Of a DNA stretch of 8,178 bases, positions 6,224 to 8,178 are shown piece by piece; the first letter of the stretch is position 1, and every line of letters starts with the position of its first letter. The position numbers and the translations under genes were made by a program. Under the pieces are notes generated by a model. The model searched no databases, was not told where the DNA came from, and saw only the letters and a list, made by a program, of their open reading frames with translations. The stretch is from JANXQG01 sp037147235 (lineage in GTDB: Bacteria > Planctomycetota > Planctomycetia > Pirellulales > Thermoguttaceae), in assembly GCA_037147235.1 (NCBI GenBank), contig JBAWVO010000290.1, forward strand, positions 1 through 8,178. The letters run 5' to 3'.

Positions 6224-8047
6224 ATGAACGCTCCGCATGATCCCCGCGACCGGCTGCCGCCGCTCTTGCAGCGATACTGCCCTAGCCAGCAACAGTGCCG
6301 ACTCTGGTCCGCCAAGTGCCGCTCTGTTCTGCACGGCTGGCTGACGCAGTTTGGTAGGGGCTGCGCCCGAGCCTGGTCGGCGCTTGATTCGACCGCCCGC
6401 CTGTTTCTCATCTGCGCCGTGGGTTTTGTTTTACTCGCCGTCCTGTTGCCCCGCACTGCCCTGTGGGGACTTGCCACCGCCGGCCTACTCGTCTTCGGGT
6501 GGCGGACACGACGATGGCGGGACCTTGACCGCAAAGGCAGGTCGTTCGTCCTTTGTGGCAATCTCGCGTCGGTCGTCGCCCTGGTGCTTGCCGTCGGCGG
6601 ATTGTCCGGTAAACCGAGGGATGAAACGCGGAACCCCAGCACCCTCAGCACCGCGTCAGACAAGGGCGCGGTGCCGCAATCGACGACTTCGCCGGCCGCG
6701 CCACGGTTCCGATATACCATCACTGAGCTTGGCACGCTTGGGGGAGATTCCACCAACGCTGTTGCAATAAACAGCAAGGGGCAGGTCGTTGGAGACTCGG
6801 AAACCAAGCCCAAGACAGGTGAGAAGTTCGGTGAACACCACGCCTTTATCTGGGAAGCCGGGGTCGGAATGCGCGATCTCGGTACACTTGGCGGCGCGGA
6901 ATGTCACGCTGTCGGCATCAACAACAAGGGGCAGGTGATCGGGCGCTGCGAAACCGGTCGGCTTTACAAAAGCCAGGAAGTGATCTGGGGTGCAGATGGC
7001 GCTCCCGACCATGTTAGACATTTCGACCCCCCGCAGTTCGTCGGAAAGGTCTCCGCCGCGATCCCTCGCTCGAAACAGCCTGCTGGCTACGAGCCAACTC
7101 ACGCGTTTATTTGGGATGATACGCACGGCATGCGAGATTTGAACTCGCAGCTCGGCGAACCGGAGTACAGCGACGGGCCGGAGGCCCGTGCGATTAACGA
7201 AAATGGCGACATCGTTGGAGTCTGGAAAACCGAAGGCGAAACTCACGGGTTCCTGTTGAAAGCTGATGGAAGCGTCAAACGCACAGGCATGGGAGCCATG
7301 CCGGACATTGAGCCCGTTGGCATCAACAGCAGGGGCGACATCGCAGGCACCCTCAAGGGCCGGGGCTCGGGGGCTGACGATTTCCCTGTCCTGTTGCAAA
7401 CGAACGGTGAACTGCGCCAGCTTGCCACCCCTGGCGGAGAGTGGAAGTCCATGTCCATTACGGCAATGAATGGAAATGGTCAGCTCGTCTGTGTCGCCGA
7501 CAACAAACGTGGCGGGAACTGCGTACTGCTGCGTGAACCCGGCGGCGGACTAAAGAAGATCGAAATGCCCGCGTTGGAGCGCGGCATCGTCGCCGCGCTT
7601 CGTCGATTCAAGCCTCCCATAAACTCATCACCGAACGAGCCGGGCCTCGCCTACGCGCTCGGCATCAACGGCAAAGGGCACGTCGTCGGCTTCTACGGGC
7701 CACCCAACTATGAGCTTCCCGCCGACCCCGCCGACCCTCAGCCCGAAAAGCCAATCAATCAAGTTACCATGTTTCTTGGCGGGCCGCCTAAGCCTTACCA
7801 GCGATGGCTGTGGTCCCCAGAACTTTCCAGCGGCTTCGTCTATGACGGGCGCGTGGCAAGTGACCTCAACACGTTGACCGATCCTGCCTCCGGTTGGCAT
7901 ATTGAGCAAGCGAACGCGATCAATGACGGGGGTCAAATCATCGTCCGCGCGAGTAATTATTGGCTCGATGAGAAGGGGCAACTCGCCGGGCCTGGTGCCA
8001 AGGATCACCTACGCTGGGCCACCCTCCTGCTGACGCCGGTTCCCTGA
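6224..8047 (+). CDS. membrane-anchored HAF-repeat protein (607 aa)
   Basis: HAF-repeat proteins are named for the recurrent H-A-F motif and are usually extracellular; their biochemical role is not established. Here three hydrophobic segments lie at about 59-76, 79-93 and 107-127. A low-complexity S/T/P linker follows (138-160), then the repeat region: LGTLGGDSTNAVAINSKGQV (169-188), HAFIWEAGVGMRDLGTLGGA with GINNKGQVIG (206-240), HAFIWDDTHGMRDL (293-306), AINENGDIVG (323-332), GINSRGDIAG (366-375), AMNGNGQLV (414-422), GINGKGHVVG (480-489) and AINDGGQII (565-573). The repeated [AG]-I-N-x-x-G-x-[IV]-[VIA]-G core suggests a beta-propeller-like fold. There is no cleavable signal peptide; anchoring probably leaves the repeats outside the cytoplasm. 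The ATG at 6224 has a gggag site about seven bases upstream. No partner gene is obvious. Confidence 0.9.
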   Translation: MNAPHDPRDRLPPLLQRYCPSQQQCRLWSAKCRSVLHGWLTQFGRGCARAWSALDSTARLFLICAVGFVLLAVLLPRTALWGLATAGLLVFGWRTRRWRDLDRKGRSFVLCGNLASVVALVLAVGGLSGKPRDETRNPSTLSTASDKGAVPQSTTSPAAPRFRYTITELGTLGGDSTNAVAINSKGQVVGDSETKPKTGEKFGEHHAFIWEAGVGMRDLGTLGGAECHAVGINNKGQVIGRCETGRLYKSQEVIWGADGAPDHVRHFDPPQFVGKVSAAIPRSKQPAGYEPTHAFIWDDTHGMRDLNSQLGEPEYSDGPEARAINENGDIVGVWKTEGETHGFLLKADGSVKRTGMGAMPDIEPVGINSRGDIAGTLKGRGSGADDFPVLLQTNGELRQLATPGGEWKSMSITAMNGNGQLVCVADNKRGGNCVLLREPGGGLKKIEMPALERGIVAALRRFKPPINSSPNEPGLAYALGINGKGHVVGFYGPPNYELPADPADPQPEKPINQVTMFLGGPPKPYQRWLWSPELSSGFVYDGRVASDLNTLTDPASGWHIEQANAINDGGQIIVRASNYWLDEKGQLAGPGAKDHLRWATLLLTPVP

Positions 8048-8146
8048 CAGGCTTCCCACTTGAAAGAACCAAATCATGCAAGACGACTGGCAAGACGACT
8101 TCTCGTAATGTGGGTAACGACAAGTGCTTTAGCACGGGTTTTGGGA
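8048..8146. other. intergenic region after the HAF-repeat gene
   Basis: The 10-mer caagacgact occurs twice at a 12-nt period (8079-8088 and 8091-8100). A small dyad, gtgct-tt-agcac (8125-8136), is followed by ggg and tttt, which is only weakly terminator-like. A 10-codon frame MQDDWQDDFS (8076-8108) arises from the short repeat and is not called as a gene. Confidence 0.4.
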
Positions 8147-8178
8147 TGACCGTGATCGACCGCCCCCGCGTCCCGACC
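8147..8178 (+). CDS. possible start of a further gene (cut by the window edge)
   Basis: An ATG at 8147 begins MTVIDAPASR and stays open to the window end. Only ten codons are visible and there is no clear Shine-Dalgarno sequence, just ggg immediately before the ATG, so this is a weak call with no functional hint. Confidence 0.25.

Noticed and set aside
6656..7399. 247-codon minus-strand frame
   Set aside because: It is antisense to the HAF-repeat gene, whose plus-strand frame carries clear repeats. Long antisense frames are common in GC-rich genes.
8076..8108. Ten-codon frame MQDDWQDDFS
   Set aside because: It arises from a short tandem repeat and has no ribosome site; far too short to support.
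1..8178. CRISPR array, tRNA or rRNA gene
   Set aside because: No regularly spaced repeats with unique spacers were seen, and no cloverleaf or rRNA-like sequence was recognised on reading. A covariance-model search was not possible here.

Overview
This is a GC-rich bacterial window, probably from a planctomycete-like or other large-genome environmental bacterium. That guess rests on overall composition, an IS91-type transposase tail, a ParE-like toxin of a type common in such genomes, and a HAF-repeat protein. No marker gene fixes the taxonomy. There are no rRNA genes, CRISPR arrays or convincing tRNA genes.

The left third (1-1826) is mobile-element and toxin debris. It opens with the C-terminal 151 residues of an IS91-family transposase whose linker carries an in-frame palindromic repeat. 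A perfect 52-bp palindrome (598-649) follows. Next come two ~295-bp near-identical direct copies of a ParE/RelE-type toxin gene. Both copies are broken, in different ways: copy 1 has lost its 5' end and copy 2 has a 4-nt deletion. A 98-bp element bounded by perfect 16-bp inverted repeats (1367-1464) follows, then about 360 bases without a believable gene.

The middle (1827-5889) is a three-gene accessory block. A 270-residue helical protein with a HEPN-like R-x5-H motif is followed 90 bp downstream, on the same strand, by a 749-residue protein. That protein has a J-domain with an intact HPD motif buried in an otherwise unrecognised sequence. Convergent to it is a 276-residue protein resembling the HEPN/AbiU2 group, also with an R-x5-H motif and with a very strong Shine-Dalgarno sequence. 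Two possible HEPN-type proteins around an unusual J-domain protein, next to transposon and toxin remains, make this the best candidate for an undescribed (possibly defensive) system. Its function is inference only. The reading frame past the J-protein stop stays open in +1, which hints at a recent single-base loss or a natural end near convergent overlap.

The right part (6224-8047) encodes a 607-residue membrane-anchored HAF-repeat protein: three hydrophobic segments at the N-terminus, then about eight repeat-like motifs. The last 30 bases may begin another gene.
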